A stretch of 57,500 nucleotides of DNA from Symbiodinium natans (GCA_905221605.1 CAJNDS010002147.1:17501-75000); one strand, 5' to 3'. Shown: positions 19,877 through 30,628, counted from the stretch's first letter. Translations and numbers: made by a program. Notes: generated from the sequence alone by a model not told the origin.

Positions 19877-21115
19877 GTTGGGGTTTGGGGTTTGGGGTTT
19901 GGGGTTTGGGGTTTGGGGTTTGGGGTTTGGGGTTTGGGGTTTGGGGTTTGGGGTTTGGGGGTTGGGGGTTGGGGGTTGGGGGTTGGGGGTTGGGGGTTGG
20001 GGGGTGGGGGTTGGGGGTTGGGGGTTGGGGTTTGGGGTTTGGGGTTTGGGGGTGGTTTGGGGTTTGGGGTTTGGGGTTTGGGGTTTGGGGTTTGGGGTTG
20101 GGGGTTGGGGGTTGGGGGTTTTGGGGGGGGGGGGTTGGGGTTTGGGGGTTTGGGTTTGGGGTTGGGGTTGGGGTTTGGGGTTTGGGGTTTGGGGTTTGGG
20201 GTTTGGGGGTTGGGGGGTTGGGGGGTGGGGGGGTTGGGGTTGGGGTTTGGGGTTGGGGGTTTGGGTTGTTTGGGGTTGGCGGTTTTGGAATTTGGGGGTT
20301 TGGGGGTTTGGGGTTTGGGGTTTTGGCGTTGGCGTTTGGGGGTTGGGTTGGGGTTTGGGGAGGGGGGCTTGGGGCTTGGGGCTTGGGGGATTGGGGCTTG
20401 GGGCTTGGGGCTTGGGGTTTGGGGTGTGGGGTTTGGGGTTTGGGTTGTGTTTGGGGGTGGTTGGGGTTTGGCTTTGGGGGCTGGGGCATCTCTGGGGCCT
20501 ATCCCCCTTTGGCGTTTGGAGTGTTGGCGTTTGGGTTTGGGGTTTGGGTTTGGGGATTGGGGATTGGGATTGGGGATTGGGGAATGGGGGCTTATGCGGA
20601 TTGGGGTCTTGGGGATTGGGATGGGCGTGGGGCTGGGGACTTGGGGTTTGGGCGGTTTGGGGTTGGGGTTGGGGTTGGGGTTGGGGTTTGGGTTGGGTTT
20701 GGAGTTTGGCGTTTGGCGTTTGGGTTTGGGGTTTGGGTTGGGGATTGGGGCTGGGGCCTGGGGCTGGGGCTTGGGGCTGGGGGCTTGGGGATTGGGGTTT
20801 GGGGTTTGGGGTTGGGGGTTTTGGGGTTTGGAGGTTGGGGTGGGGTTGGGGGTGGGGTTTGGGGTTTGGGGTTTGGGGTTTGGGGTTTGGGGTTGGGGTT
20901 TGGGGTTGGGGGTTGGGGGTTTGGGGTTTGGGGTTTGCGGTTTGGGGTTTGGGGTTTGGGGTTTGGGGTTTGGGGTTTGGGGTTTGGGGTTTGGGGTTTG
21001 GGGTTGGGGGTTTGGGGTTGGGGTTTGGGGTTTGGGGTTTGGGGTTTGGGGTTTGGGGTTTGGGGTTTGGGGTTTGGGGTTTGGGGTTTGGGGTTTGGGG
21101 TTTGGGGTTTGGGGT
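19877..21115 (+). repeat. 1.2 kb TTTGGGG variant array
   Basis: About 170 units of TTTGGGG and near variants (TTGGGGG, CTTGGGG, ATTGGGG). Runs of four G at 3-base spacing could form G-quadruplexes throughout. Three overlapping 439-448-codon Gly/Trp ORFs on the plus strand, and a Pro-rich one on the minus strand, are repeat translations and not genes. Confidence 0.97.
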
Positions 21116-21322
21116 TATATGTTGGGGGGGAGGTGTTTACACCACCTCAATGTCCGGTTCTAGGGCTTGGGCTCATTCGGCCCAAGATACTGGCTGTTTG
21201 CAGCAGACGGAGTCTTGGGTTTAGGGTTTAGTGTTTAGGGTTTAGGGTTTCGGGTTTAGGGTTTAGGGTTTCGGGTTTCGGGTTTAGGGTTTCGGGTTTA
21301 GGGGTTCAAGGGTTTTTGGGTT

Positions 21323-21453
21323 GAGCAGGGGAGCCTTTGGACCACCGCGGACATCACCATCTGTAGCAGCGCAAGGAGGGTGTAGACCACCCAGCGCCAC
21401 ACCTCTGTGGTGAAGGGCACCTGCGCAAGGCTGATGACGATTCTGAAGCCTGG
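21323..21453 (-). CDS. Exon-like island, two hydrophobic stretches
   Basis: On the minus strand GFRIVISLAQVPFTTEVWRW, VVYTLLALLQMVMSAVVQRL and PCSTQK give 44 uninterrupted codons with a strong membrane-helix signal (VVYTLLALLQMVMSAVV). It is one of the best coding-like islands in this stretch. Unknown protein, possibly part of the same gene as the islands at 19775 and 22256. Confidence 0.5.
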
Positions 21454-21865
21454 GCCCTATAAACCCTAACCCTGAACCCCCCAAACAAGAGTACCTTCTG
21501 GGGTTTGGCGTTTCAGGTCTCAAGCTTTCGGGCGACCCAACCATTGGCGGCCTATCGTCCAAGGTCTAGGGGTTCAGCAAGCGTTTCTGCGTCCTGCGGG
21601 GTGCAGGGTCCTAGACATTGACGCGCCAGCACATTAACGCACACCCCTGAAGCAGAAGATCAGCCCCCCGAAACCCTGCTAAACCCTCAACCCTAAACCC
21701 TAAAACGCTGCTGAGGGGTTTAGGGCTTTGGGTTTGGGGGGTTTGGGGGGTTTGGGGGGTCAGGTGCACGCGGATGGCCACGTTCTAAGTTTCAAGCCCT
21801 CAGCCCAAAAGGGTTTGGGCCTTAACCCGAAACATCCCTACATATAAAAGTATACATATAAGCAT

Positions 21866-22138
21866 ATAATACATACATACATATACATACATACATGCAT
21901 GCATGCATGCATACATACATGCATACATACATACATACATACATACATACATACATACATACATACATACATACATACATACATACATACATACATACAC
22001 ATACATACATACATACATACATACATACATACATACACACACATACATACATACCCACATACATACATACATACATACATACATACATGCATGCATGCAT
22101 GCATACATACATACATACATACATACATACATACATCA
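21866..22138. repeat. CATA (ACAT/GCAT) microsatellite
   Basis: About 270 bp of tetranucleotide repeat with GCATGCAT blocks near both ends. All ORFs across it (MYVC and HTYI repeats) are artefacts of the repeat. Confidence 0.97.
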
Positions 22139-22255
22139 ATGATTATATGTATATACATATATATCTATATACCTTTGATACATACATGCACGTATGTATT
22201 ACATACCTTAAATATGGTGCCGTTTATGTGGAACCCAAAAAAAACCAAACAAAAC

Positions 22256-22343
22256 CTTCAACGTGCTTAAACTTGCCTAGACCCTCAGCCGCTCGTTGCG
22301 TCGCCTGCAAGACAAAGTGGATGGTGATGAAGAAGGCCCTGGG
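22256..22343 (-). CDS. Exon-like island, hydrophobic segment
   Basis: On the minus strand PRAFFITIHFVLQATQRAAE then GLGKFKHVEG, with an amphipathic to membrane-like helix at FFITIHFVL. The other frames are broken. Unknown protein. Confidence 0.4.
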
Positions 22344-22647
22344 ATGTAGGGTTTTCACAGACGCCCCATCCTCCCTTCATGCAAAAATGGTCCTGAAGTT
22401 GCACTAGGGAACCCCGAAACCCTAAATCCAAAACCCTAAACCCTAAACCCTAAACCCTAAAACCCCAAAAACCCTAAAAGCCCTCAAACGCCAAAACCCC
22501 TAAACCCAAAAACCCTAAACCCTAAAAACCCCTAAACCCTAAAAGCCCTAACACCCTCATGAAAATGAAGGGACATGGGGGAGTCCCCGGGTTCGTCTCA
22601 TTCAGGGCCCTGCCTAACGTTCCACCACCCAAGGGCCCATCATTTGG

Positions 22648-22780
22648 TAGGGTTTAGGGTTTAGGGTTTAGGGTTTAGGGTTTAGGGTTTAGGGTTTAGG
22701 GTTTAGGGTTTAGGGTTTAGGGTTTAGGGTTTAGGGTTTAGGGCTTAGGGCTTAGGGTTTAGGGTTTAGGGTTTAGGGCA
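22648..22780 (+). repeat. TTTAGGG array, ~19 units
   Basis: Near-perfect heptamers. A C-rich mixed array with 7- and 8-mers (CCCTAAAA) precedes it at 22430-22555. Confidence 0.95.
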
Positions 22781-22845
22781 TCATGTTGGTGGCTTGGGGA
22801 CGTTGCTTGAGGTTTAGGGTTGAAGATGAATATGGAGGTTTCCGA

Positions 22846-22935
22846 GTTTAGGGGTACCTTTTTGGGGGTCCTTATTAGAAAGGAATCCTGGTTTTGGAGT
22901 CCTTATGAAAACCCCCATATGGTCAGTTCTCAAAA
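22846..22935. mobile_element. Partial HP3-family element
   Basis: TTTAGGGGTACCTTTTTGGG, then GGTCCTTATTAGAAAGGAAT, correspond to the left half of the family. The right arm is weak. Confidence 0.45.
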
Positions 22936-23744
22936 TTACGGGCCAAATTTGGGTACCCTAAATAGTAGGGACCGCCTTGTAGCGACGACTCACAAAAGGG
23001 ACCCCATCTTAGGAAACTGACCATATCAAGTTTTCTACTACTTGCTGAAGAACCCCAAAAGAACAAAAGATAATAATCCCCATTTTATCCTTGCAAGGAA
23101 GAGTATTTTTAGGGGGGGTTCTGAAGCACTAATTCCTTGCGGGAGGGAGGAAGGGATTGAGGGCCGCTGAGAAGTGCTCAGGGTCTGGGGGCGTCTTGGC
23201 TACGCTCTCAGCCCCAAGCCCTAAGGGTTTAGGGTTTAGGGTTTAGGATTTAGGGTTTAGGGTTTAGGGTCTGAGCCCTAAGCCCCAAGCCCGAAACCCT
23301 AAGCCCGAAACCCTAAAAATTGCGGCAACTTCCTCAGTGGACAGCTCTGAGGTCAGAAAGCAAGGAGAAGAGGGCGGCCATTCAGAGTTTAGGGTTCAGG
23401 GTTACGCCTCACGAAGGGTTCAGGGTGGTTTCAGGGGTTTAGGTGGCTTGGGTTCAGGGTTTAGGGCGCAGGGGTTTAAGGAGAGCCAGGGTGCCCTAAG
23501 TTCATGCTACATTCGCGGCTCCTGGAACCCAGAACAAACCCTAAACCTCTAAATTCCAGGGGGTGATCTTGCAAGCTGAGTTGGCCCCCCTGTCACAATC
23601 CTTTAGGCTTTCATAAACAAAGAAAAGCCGGGATCTCTGAAGCTACCTCATGTTCCTGATTCCCTACTAAGAGCCCTATACTACCCTAAACCCTGCACCC
23701 TGAACCCGAAGCCCTAAACCCTAAACCCTAAACCCGCAAAAGGG

Positions 23745-23847
23745 TTCTATAGGGTATCACCCTCCCATGAGGAGCCCACGTGCCGACCACCGCCGCGGAC
23801 CACGTCTTCACTTCTTCCAGCCAGGGCTGAGTCGGGCACAGGTGCTG
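23745..23847 (-). CDS. Exon-like island, unknown protein
   Basis: On the minus strand QHLCPTQPWLEEVKTWSAAV then VGTWAPHGRVIPYR. Soluble composition with two Trp. Unknown function. The other frames contain stops. Confidence 0.35.
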
Positions 23848-24009
23848 TCGAGGGGGGCTTAGGGCTTGGGGTTTGGGGTTTAGGGTTTAGGGTTTAGGGT
23901 TTAGGGTTTAGGGTTTAGAGTTTAGGGTGTTGAGGCGGTTGTTTGTTGAGTTTTGAAGGGTGTTTTGGGAGGTTTTGAAGGGCTTGAGGGTTTTGAGGGG
24001 TTTGGGGGT

Positions 24010-24140
24010 TTTCAACTTGCGGAAAAGACAGCAGCAAGGAAAGCTCCATATGCCAGTCCCCAACCGCGAACCAGCTTGCTTCTGTTGCTCGAAGAGAGCT
24101 CGGTTCAAGAGGACCACAATGGACCACATGGCGGTTTACG
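24010..24140 (-). CDS. Exon-like island, unknown protein
   Basis: On the minus strand MWSIVVLLNRALFEQQKQAG then SRLGTGIWSFPCCCLFRKL, with a short hydrophobic start and a Cys cluster. The downstream part of the same ORF (Lys/Pro/Thr repeats, 23908-24000) is decayed telomere-like sequence and probably intron. Confidence 0.35.
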
Positions 24141-24212
24141 AAATTAGGGGTGCCTTATTGGGGTCCTTTCTGTAAGAGGATCCTACCATGTGGGGGTATC
24201 GTGAACCCCCAC
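24130..24212. mobile_element. HP3-family hairpin element
   Basis: GGCGGTTTACGAAATTAGGG at the left, interior GAGGATCCTACCATGTGGGG, right GGGTATCGTGAACCCCC. Confidence 0.5.
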
Positions 24213-24267
24213 ATCGAGATCAGTTCTAGCACCTTTGTGCACCCCTGATACTAAGAGTCCTCGTAAA

Positions 24268-24420
24268 AGGGTTTAGGGTTTAGGGTTTAGGGTTTAGGGT
24301 TTAGGGTGTAGGGTTTAGGGTTTAGGGTTTAGGGTTTAGGGTTTAGGGTTTAGGGTTTAGGGTTTAGGGTTTAGGGTTTAGGGTTTAGGGTTTAGGGTTT
24401 AGGGTTTAGGGTTTAGGGTA
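24268..24420 (+). repeat. TTTAGGG array, ~22 units
   Basis: Near-perfect heptamers running directly into a half HP1 element (24421-24477). Confidence 0.95.
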
Positions 24421-24477
24421 TCCCCCGCCCCATTATACTCCCTACTAAGGACTGCTAGTATAATGGAAAACATCCCC
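24421..24477. mobile_element. Half HP1 element
   Basis: TACTAAGGACTGCTAGTATA then ATGGAAAACATCCCC is the right half of the family. The left half is replaced by the TTTAGGG array. Confidence 0.55.
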
Positions 24478-25152
24478 ACCGATGTCTCAAGAGAAGCTGC
24501 CATCAACAAAGGGGTGCCTACGGGCCTCAACACTACGATGGCCAACCTTCACCCCAGAGACGAACATGACAACGAGCTGCTTCGGGGCTCTGGTGGTTTT
24601 GGGTGTTGGGTCCGAGGGGGTTCAGGGTTTAGGGTTTAAACCCTAAACCCTAAACCCTAAACCCTAAACCCTAAACCCTAAACCCTAAACCCTTTTGGTC
24701 TTTGCGGGGCTTCCTTCCGTGCGAGGAGCCCCGAAGCTGCTAAAACCGAGCGGCTGCTGCTTGTGGCACCATCAGCGACCAGTTGACCAAGACCTGGACA
24801 TGGGCTAAAGAGAATTGAACCGAGGAGCCTAAACCCTAGAGCCTAAACCCTGAACCCTGAGCCCTGAATCTTAGACGAAACTATTTCGTTGTTGTTTTTT
24901 GGGCTTTAAGATCTAGGGTTTGGGGTTTAGGGAGTTTTGGGTTGTGGGGCTTAGCCGAACCAGATGTTCGAGTAAACTACGAGGACACCAACACGAAGAA
25001 ACAAAGAGCGAACAAGCGCACAGGAGTCCCAAAGACGTCATGGACAGCATTAAAGCCCAGAGTTCACCCTAAACCCCGGAAACCGGGAACCCTAAACCCC
25101 AAGTGAAACCCTGAACCCTCCTGGAACACCCTAAACCCTCATCTTTCTACCC

Positions 25153-25216
25153 TGCAACCGAAGATGTTCTTGTACATCAAGGAACGGCGCTCGCCCACGA
25201 ACTGCGTTGATCTGCC
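25153..25216 (-). CDS. Short exon-like island
   Basis: On the minus strand GRSTQFVGERRSLMYKNIFG then CR, followed by GTAGAAA, a possible GT donor. Only about 22 codons, so weak alone. It fits the series of minus-strand islands. Confidence 0.3.
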
Positions 25217-25484
25217 CCTAAACCCTAAACTTTAAACCCTAAACTCCAAACCCGAAAGTGCAAGCCCAGAGCCCTAAGTCATAAAGCCCCAAACCTCTTA
25301 GGGTAGCTACATGGTCCCTTACTATAGGCCCTTATCAGGGGACCCCTTTTGGGGTTTAGGGTTTAGGGACCCCTTCTAGACCCTGCACAACCCGAAGAGC
25401 CCATACGTCAAACCCTTTAAGAAGGGTACGGGGCCATTCTAAGGGCCCATGAAACAACCCTTAGAAAACCCAAAAATCGCACTC

Positions 25485-25880
25485 CGGTTTAGGGTTTAGG
25501 GTTCAGGGTTTAGGGAGGGTTAGGGTCTAGGGTTTAGGGTTTAGGGTTTGGGGTTTAGGGTTTAGGGTTTGGGCTTTGGGGTTTGGGGTTTGGGGTTTGG
25601 GGTTTGTAGGGTTTGGGGTTTGGGGTTTAGGGTTTAGGGTTTAGGGTTTAGGGTTTAGGGTTTAGGGTTTAGGGTTTAGGGTTTAGGGTTTAGGGTTTAG
25701 GGTTTAGGGTTTAGGGTTTAGGGTTTAGGGTTTAGGGTTTAGGGTTTAGGGTTTAGGGTTTAGGGTTTAGAGTTTAGGGTTTAGGGTTTAGGGTTTAGGG
25801 TTTAGGGTTTCGGTTTAGGGTTTAGGGTTTAGGGTTTAGGGTTTAGGGTTTAGGGTTTAGGGTTTAGGGTTTAGGGGGCA
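25485..25880 (+). repeat. Longest TTTAGGG array in the window, ~55 units
   Basis: It begins with mixed TTTGGGG/TTTAGGG and becomes near-perfect TTTAGGG from 25625. It is interstitial: unique sequence lies on both sides, so it is not a chromosome end. Confidence 0.97.
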
Positions 25881-25964
25881 CCCGTACTGTAAGGTTCATG
25901 GATACTTATTGTCGGCAGGGCTCACCCGAAACCCTGAACCCTATAGGTCGCCACTCAGAACTTC

Positions 25965-26198
25965 TCACGAACCTCTTGGTTGCCGCATTACAAGGATGGG
26001 TTTTGGGCTGACGATGTTTATGCTCAGGGCTCTGTGCAGAGCCAGAAGGTCGAGAAAACAGCTCGTAGCTCTGGACCCAGGAACTTCACCCTTCAAATTT
26101 AGCCCCAACAGTGCCCCAAAAGGAGCCTTCCAGAGCACGGAGGTGTAGATCAGCATAAACCACTTCATGAAGTCCATGAAGCCTTCAAAACTGCCCAT
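25965..26198 (-). CDS. Exon-like ORF with membrane-like N-terminus
   Basis: The 77-codon minus-strand ORF MGSFEGFMDFMKWFMLIYTS, VLWKAPFGALLGLNLKGEV continues with LDLLALHRALSINIVSPK. The first 30 residues could form a membrane or interfacial helix. The last part may run into intron. Unknown function. Confidence 0.4.
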   Translation of the reverse strand: MGSFEGFMDFMKWFMLIYTSVLWKAPFGALLGLNLKGEVPGSRATSCFLDLLALHRALSINIVSPKPILVMRQPRGS

Positions 26199-26915
26199 TG
26201 CTTAAGAAACCCCAAGAATTGCAAAAAACGTTCTTTCCTACAAGGGCAATATAGGGACGATTATTTTCTACTTTTGTGGGGGGTTCTTAAGCAGAAAAAA
26301 AGAAAAGGCAGAGGCAGGTTCTGAGCTTCGGGCTTTTGGGGTTCCGAGGGCCACTCTCCTTAGGGGTTTGGGGTTTGGGGTTTAGGGCTTAGGGTTTGGG
26401 GTTTAGGGTTTAAGGTTTAGGGCTTAGGGTTTAGGGTGAGGATCCTTGAAATGTCACATGCTCCCCGGCCCTGGAGGTACAACCCCTTCCTAAACTGCAA
26501 ACCATTTATATAGGGTTTAGGGTTTAGGGATAGGCCATTGGCCCCGCCCCACACCCGACACCTTAGAGCCCACACTCTGAACTCAAAGCCACATACCCCG
26601 AAACCTAAACACTCCGACCCCGAAACACCCAAAACCCTAAACCCTGAACCCCAAACCCTGAACCGTGCACCCTAAACCCTGAAGCATCCTCACAGGGCTT
26701 TCAAACACTGCGGCTTGCCGACAACCCGCACTGAACCCTCTTCGGAGCCCACCAAGGTTCAGGGTCTTCGGGCTTAGGGGTTTAGGGGTTTAGGGATTAG
26801 GGTTTAGGGTTTTAGGGATCAGCACTCCGGGTCGAGCAGTTTTATGGTTAAGTTTTGTTTACATGCGGCTCTGATATAACACCCACCCACCCAAAGAATC
26901 CCATAACATTGAGAA

Positions 26916-27040
26916 AGTCTGAAAATAAAGCGGCCAAAACTGAAAATAAGGCGGCCAAAATCTGAAAATAAAGCAGCCAAAAACCGACAATAAAGCGGCA
27001 AAAGCCTGGAAATAAAGCGGCAAAACTGAAAATAAAGCGG
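26916..27040. repeat. ~20 bp AATAAAGCGGCCAAAA tandem repeat, left block
   Basis: Six imperfect units of AAAATAAAGCGGCCAAAACT. The same unit recurs in the same orientation at 28454-28525, so two blocks flank a 1.4 kb stretch that has few telomere-like repeats. The aromatic-rich ORF crossing the block is a translation of the repeat. Confidence 0.8.
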
Positions 27041-27061
27041 TCCACCACAACCCTAGGTCCT

Positions 27062-27611
27062 TCAAGTCGACTGTCCCACTGCATGAGCCCTTGATTCCAA
27101 AAAAAGCCGTAGCCTGCCTAAGCTTAGGCGTTCGGAGCCACCGCCGAAGCAAGCAGAAAAGCGCCGTCTCAGCTCGTAGCCGCCGCCTGAGCGGAAACGC
27201 GCAATTACTAGAAACACTTCTTGCGGGGCTTGGGGCGGGACTAGCAGGGAAGCAGAGGCAGGACGCGGTTGCCGTTGGCTGAGTGCCTGGCGCATCTTCA
27301 CGACGCGGGCCACGATCGAGCGAAAGCTCTCGTAGTCGCACGCTGCGTAGGTGAAGGTGCACCGGCGCTCACCCCACCGAATGAAGCTTGTGAGCTTCTT
27401 TTCCTTAGCTTTTGCGGAGACTTTCGGATGGAAGAGCGACGCACCGGGCCTGCGGGTATAGCTTGTCGTACTCGTCCTCCAGCTCGCGGTTGAGAATGTC
27501 CTCAGGGTTGCATCTTTGCGTTTTTATGGGTTGCGGTTGCCGCTGCGGCTGCTGCTGCTAATACTGCTGCTGCTGAGCGCAAAGACAGTCTGAGAGCTTC
27601 GCGAAGGACAT
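27062..27611 (-). pseudogene. Broken protein-coding gene, unknown family
   Basis: From ATG at 27611 the minus strand reads MSFAKLSDCLCA, a Gln stretch broken by an in-frame TAG, then NPEDILNRELEDEYDKLYPQ (strongly coding). A single-base frame change near 27440 leads into SLFHPKVSAKAKEKKLTSFI, RWGERRCTFTYAACDYESFR, SIVARVVKMRQALSQRQPRP and a basic tail to the stop at 27062. Coding character switches cleanly between frames, as expected of a gene with one nonsense change and one indel. The break could also be an unrecognised intron. No domain recognised. It lies between the two AATAAAGCGGCCAAAA blocks. Confidence 0.5.
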
Positions 27612-28453
27612 CTTGCATGGAGTGAGCTGCACGGAAGGCTCGCTACTAAATGAGCGAGGACTTGGTCGCTCCTGAGTTTGACTCTTTATGCTTTGTTGCT
27701 AGTCTCGCGAACCTGAATGTTGCTTTACACGACGCATGAGTGACTTTCTGATTGTCTTGCTCTATTGCATCTCTCGAATCCACAACAGCTTCGAGATCAA
27801 CTTGTTTTTGGGGTCGTTCCCCACCCGGGTCTAGAGGGTTTCAGTTTACCCGGCGAAAGCACCACGCCAAGCACGCAGCACAACCGTCAGAATTCGACTT
27901 ATCTGTTTATCTCGGTCGGTTGAATTTTATTTCTGCTTGTACTTGTAGAGAGCTGGTAGCTTTGCAGCGGAGACCTGACGCTCAGAGCTTAAGGGGGTTG
28001 ACCGCAATCTTTGCGAGCAGCTCTGACTGCTCCGCCTGTTTGTCTCTTTTTAAGTAATCGTTTGAGGCCCTTGCGGTTGTTCCCCACCCAGGTCGAGCAG
28101 CGAAAACGACTACCTTCCCTAGCGCTGCGCTTGCGGATCGCCACGATCGAGTTTCTCAAGACAGGCGCTGAGCAAGTGCATGTTTTCTGTCAAGTGCTGT
28201 GAGCGCAGCAAGTGTCATTTTGTCAGGTGTGAAGTGCACATTTGTTGTTTTCAACACGCACATTGTGTCAAGTGTCGTCCTCGCTGCAGTTGCCTGCTGC
28301 AATTCCTTCTGTTGCTGTTTTATGCTGTTTCGTCGTTGCAGTTGTCGTTTTTGCTGCAGTTTATTATTGTTGCTTCCACGATGCCGGTTTTGTCGTCGTT
28401 GCATCTCTCTCCAAAGGGGGGAGTGCCCAAACCCCTTGTTGGCCAAAATCCTC
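27612..28453. other. No supported gene between repeat blocks
   Basis: Unique sequence nearly free of telomere-like repeats. A 15-20 bp motif GTTCCCCACCCGGGTC occurs twice (near 27815 and 28080). ORFs on both strands are short and mutually inconsistent. Confidence 0.5.
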
Positions 28454-28525
28454 AAATAAAGCGGCCAAAATCTGAAAATCAAGCGGCCAAAAACGGAAAA
28501 TAAAACGGCCAAAAACTGAAATTCA
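28454..28525. repeat. ~20 bp AATAAAGCGGCCAAAA tandem repeat, right block
   Basis: Three to four imperfect units, same orientation as 26916-27040. Confidence 0.75.
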
Positions 28526-28555
28526 ATTAAGGTTTACATATATATGGCGGAGAGG

Positions 28556-28720
28556 GTTTTAGGTTTTTCGGTTTTTAGGGTTTTAGATTTTTAGGGCTTT
28601 TAGGGTTTTAGGGTTTTAGGGTTTTAGGGTTTTAGGGCTTTAGGGTTTTAGGCTTTTAGCGTTTTAGGGTTTTAGGGCTTTAGGGTTTTAGGGTTTAGGG
28701 CTTATAGTTTTAGGGTCTCG
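28556..28720 (+). repeat. TTTTAGGG octamer array
   Basis: About 18 units of an octamer, another locally fixed length variant. Confidence 0.9.
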
Positions 28721-28898
28721 GGTCTAGGCCTTACCTGTGACTCCCAAACCCTACAAATTCGTCGGCTCTAACCCCCTGAATAAAGGGGCATGACCCTGCC
28801 CAAAAAAATCGGCAAGTAGAGCCCCAGGAAGATGTCCTAAACCCGAAACCCTAAACCCTAAACCCTAGACATGCGGGTTTACATGTCGGGCTTGGGGC

Positions 28899-28979
28899 TT
28901 AGGAGCCCCACCCGCTCCCGGGTTCTCATAGGAGATGAGGAAGTAGGCCATCATGACCTGAGCTTTGGAATTGAGGCCT
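28899..28979 (-). CDS. Exon-like island
   Basis: On the minus strand GLNSKAQVMMAYFLISYENP then GAGGAPK, about 27 codons with a short hydrophobic core. Unknown protein. Confidence 0.35.
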
Positions 28980-29370
28980 GGGTTCCAAACCCCTACACCC
29001 CAAACCCTAAACCCTAAACCCTAAACTCCAAACCCTAAGCCCTAAACCCCAAACCTAAACCCTGAACCCCAAACCCTAAACCCTAGGCCCTAAACCCTAA
29101 ACCCCAAACCCTAAACCCTACCTGTGGCAAACGGCATTGCCAGCGGTGCGTACCCGAACCCACGCGACTCGCACCTAAGAATGTCACTCCCTAACCCTAC
29201 ACCCTCAACAGGATTAGGGTTTAGGGTTTAGGGTTTAGGGCTTAGGGCTTAGGGTTTAGGGTTTAGGGTTTAGGGTTGAGGGTTTAGGGTTTAGGGTTTA
29301 GGGTTGAGGGTTTAGGGTTGAGGGTTGAGGGTTTAGGGTTCAGGGTTTAGGGTTTAGGGTTTAGGGTTTT
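28980..29370. repeat. Opposed telomere-like arrays
   Basis: CCCTAAA variants at 28995-29130 and TTTAGGG/TTGAGGG at 29215-29370 flank a short unique island. Confidence 0.9.
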
Positions 29371-29996
29371 AGAAATTGTATAGGGTTTGGGTCCCAAAAA
29401 GTTTTGGGCAGGTTTTGGGCAGGTTTTGGGCGGGTTTTGTTTTTGCCTCCTGCTTCTTTTGAAGCCTGTCTGAACCCTTCCAAACCTCTTGAAAACTCCT
29501 TCTAAATCCCTTCTAAACCCTTTTGTTCCCTTAACCAACTGAAGCCTGCTAAACACTGGAACCCACCTAAACCGGGTTTAGGGTTTAGCCCTAAACCCTA
29601 AACCCTAACCTGCTACGACCCCCCAGCCCCCAACCCCTACCCCATACCACCCACCCCCTCTACCACCCCCTCAACCCCAACCCCACAAGATGTTGTTGGC
29701 ACCTTTCTAGAAAGGGAATGAGTAGAGCCTATACAATTTCAATTATCAGGATCTTGAGGGTATAGGGTTTAGGGTTTAGGGTCTGAGTCTAGGGTTTAGG
29801 GCTTGCTATGATAGGACGGGTGCTGTGAAGGTTAAGTTTCGGGCTCGAGCGGTTCGTGAGGAGCGAAGAGCAGCTTTGGGATTGTGGAGGGCCAACTAAC
29901 ACATTGTTTTTTTTCACCTATTCAGTTTCCTGATGTTCGGGGTTGGGTCCGAGAGTCAAAGGAATGGTGGGGGGGACCCCCCACTCCCTCCACACT

Positions 29997-30527
29997 TCAC
30001 CCCACTCCCCCCACTCCCCGGACCAGGCGGGGCGGGGCCCTTGGGGGTACCCCGGAACCCAACCCCAAAAATCCAAAACAGGCCAAAAACTCTAGCTTTA
30101 GGGTAATGCCTTCAATAAGGGACCAGTACTGGTTCCGAGGAGAACTCTTGCCAGGCGAAGCCAGGGATTTACTGCTGCCGCCCCGAGAAACTGCTGGAGT
30201 TTCTGGCGCCGCTTCACTTTCGCATTCAGCTCTAGCTCCCTGTTGGACGGCAGCTTTGTGCACCTTATTGCTTTCTGTGTGCGAAGTGAATGTCCTCTTC
30301 GACAAGTACTTGCCAGGGATGTAGGAGCCATTGGTCAAGCCTGCTTTTTTCAGGTCTGCTCGGAAATCCATGCATACTTTGCATTCGAGGCCTGCATCTG
30401 CCAGCGTGAGCCAGGGCACTTCCGCACGCCATCTGTCAAAGGCTGCCTGGCATTGAAGGCATCGACGGCAAACAAGGTTGGCTTGAGGGCGAGCTTGTGT
30501 AGCTACGCAGTACTCAGGATTCTGATT
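29997..30527 (-). CDS. ORF with BED/TTF-type zinc-finger-like segment
   Basis: The frame is open for about 177 codons. The part from 30520 to 30180 is protein-like: NLVCRRCLQCQAAFDRWRAE, VPWLTLADAGLECKVCMDFR, ADLKKAGLTNGSYIPGKYLS, KRTFTSHTESNKVHKAAV. The pattern (Trp, then C-x2-C, then H-x5-H about 35 residues on) resembles BED/TTF-type fingers found with hAT-type transposases and related zinc-finger proteins. An upstream TAG at 30528-30530 is preceded by possible intron sequence. The 3' third (Pro/Gly-rich) is probably non-coding. It lies about 100 bp downstream of the H3-like ORF on the same strand. Confidence 0.45.
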   Translation of the reverse strand, partial: NQNPEYCVATQARPQANLVCRRCLQCQAAFDRWRAEVPWLTLADAGLECKVCMDFRADLKKAGLTNGSYIPGKYLSKRTFTSHTESNKVHKAAVQQGARAECESEAAPETPAVSRGGSSKSLASPGKSSPRNQYWSLIEGITLKLEFLACFGFLGLGSGVPPRAPPRLVRGVGGVG

Positions 30528-30628
30528 CTAGGCGTGAGGTTCAACCCGGGCTTTTCTTGGGTTCCTTTCGCGTAATTACGAGTCAGGCCTGTACAAGATC
30601 GCAAGCAAAACAGCGAAGCTCGGAGGCA

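Noticed and set aside
19844-21231. Three 439-448-codon Gly/Trp/Phe-rich ORFs and an opposing Pro-rich ORF
   Set aside because: They are translations of the TTTGGGG heptamer, which lacks stops in all phases. No non-repeat coding sequence.
21800-22407. Long MYVC and HTYI repeat ORFs on both strands
   Set aside because: Direct product of the CATA/ACAT microsatellite.
25485-25880. True telomere or chromosome end
   Set aside because: Unique sequence and arrays in both orientations continue on each side, so the arrays are interstitial.
26859-27362. 167-codon aromatic-rich minus-strand ORF
   Set aside because: Its distal half is the AATAAAGCGGCCAAAA repeat and its proximal half is an out-of-frame reading of the broken gene at 27062-27611.
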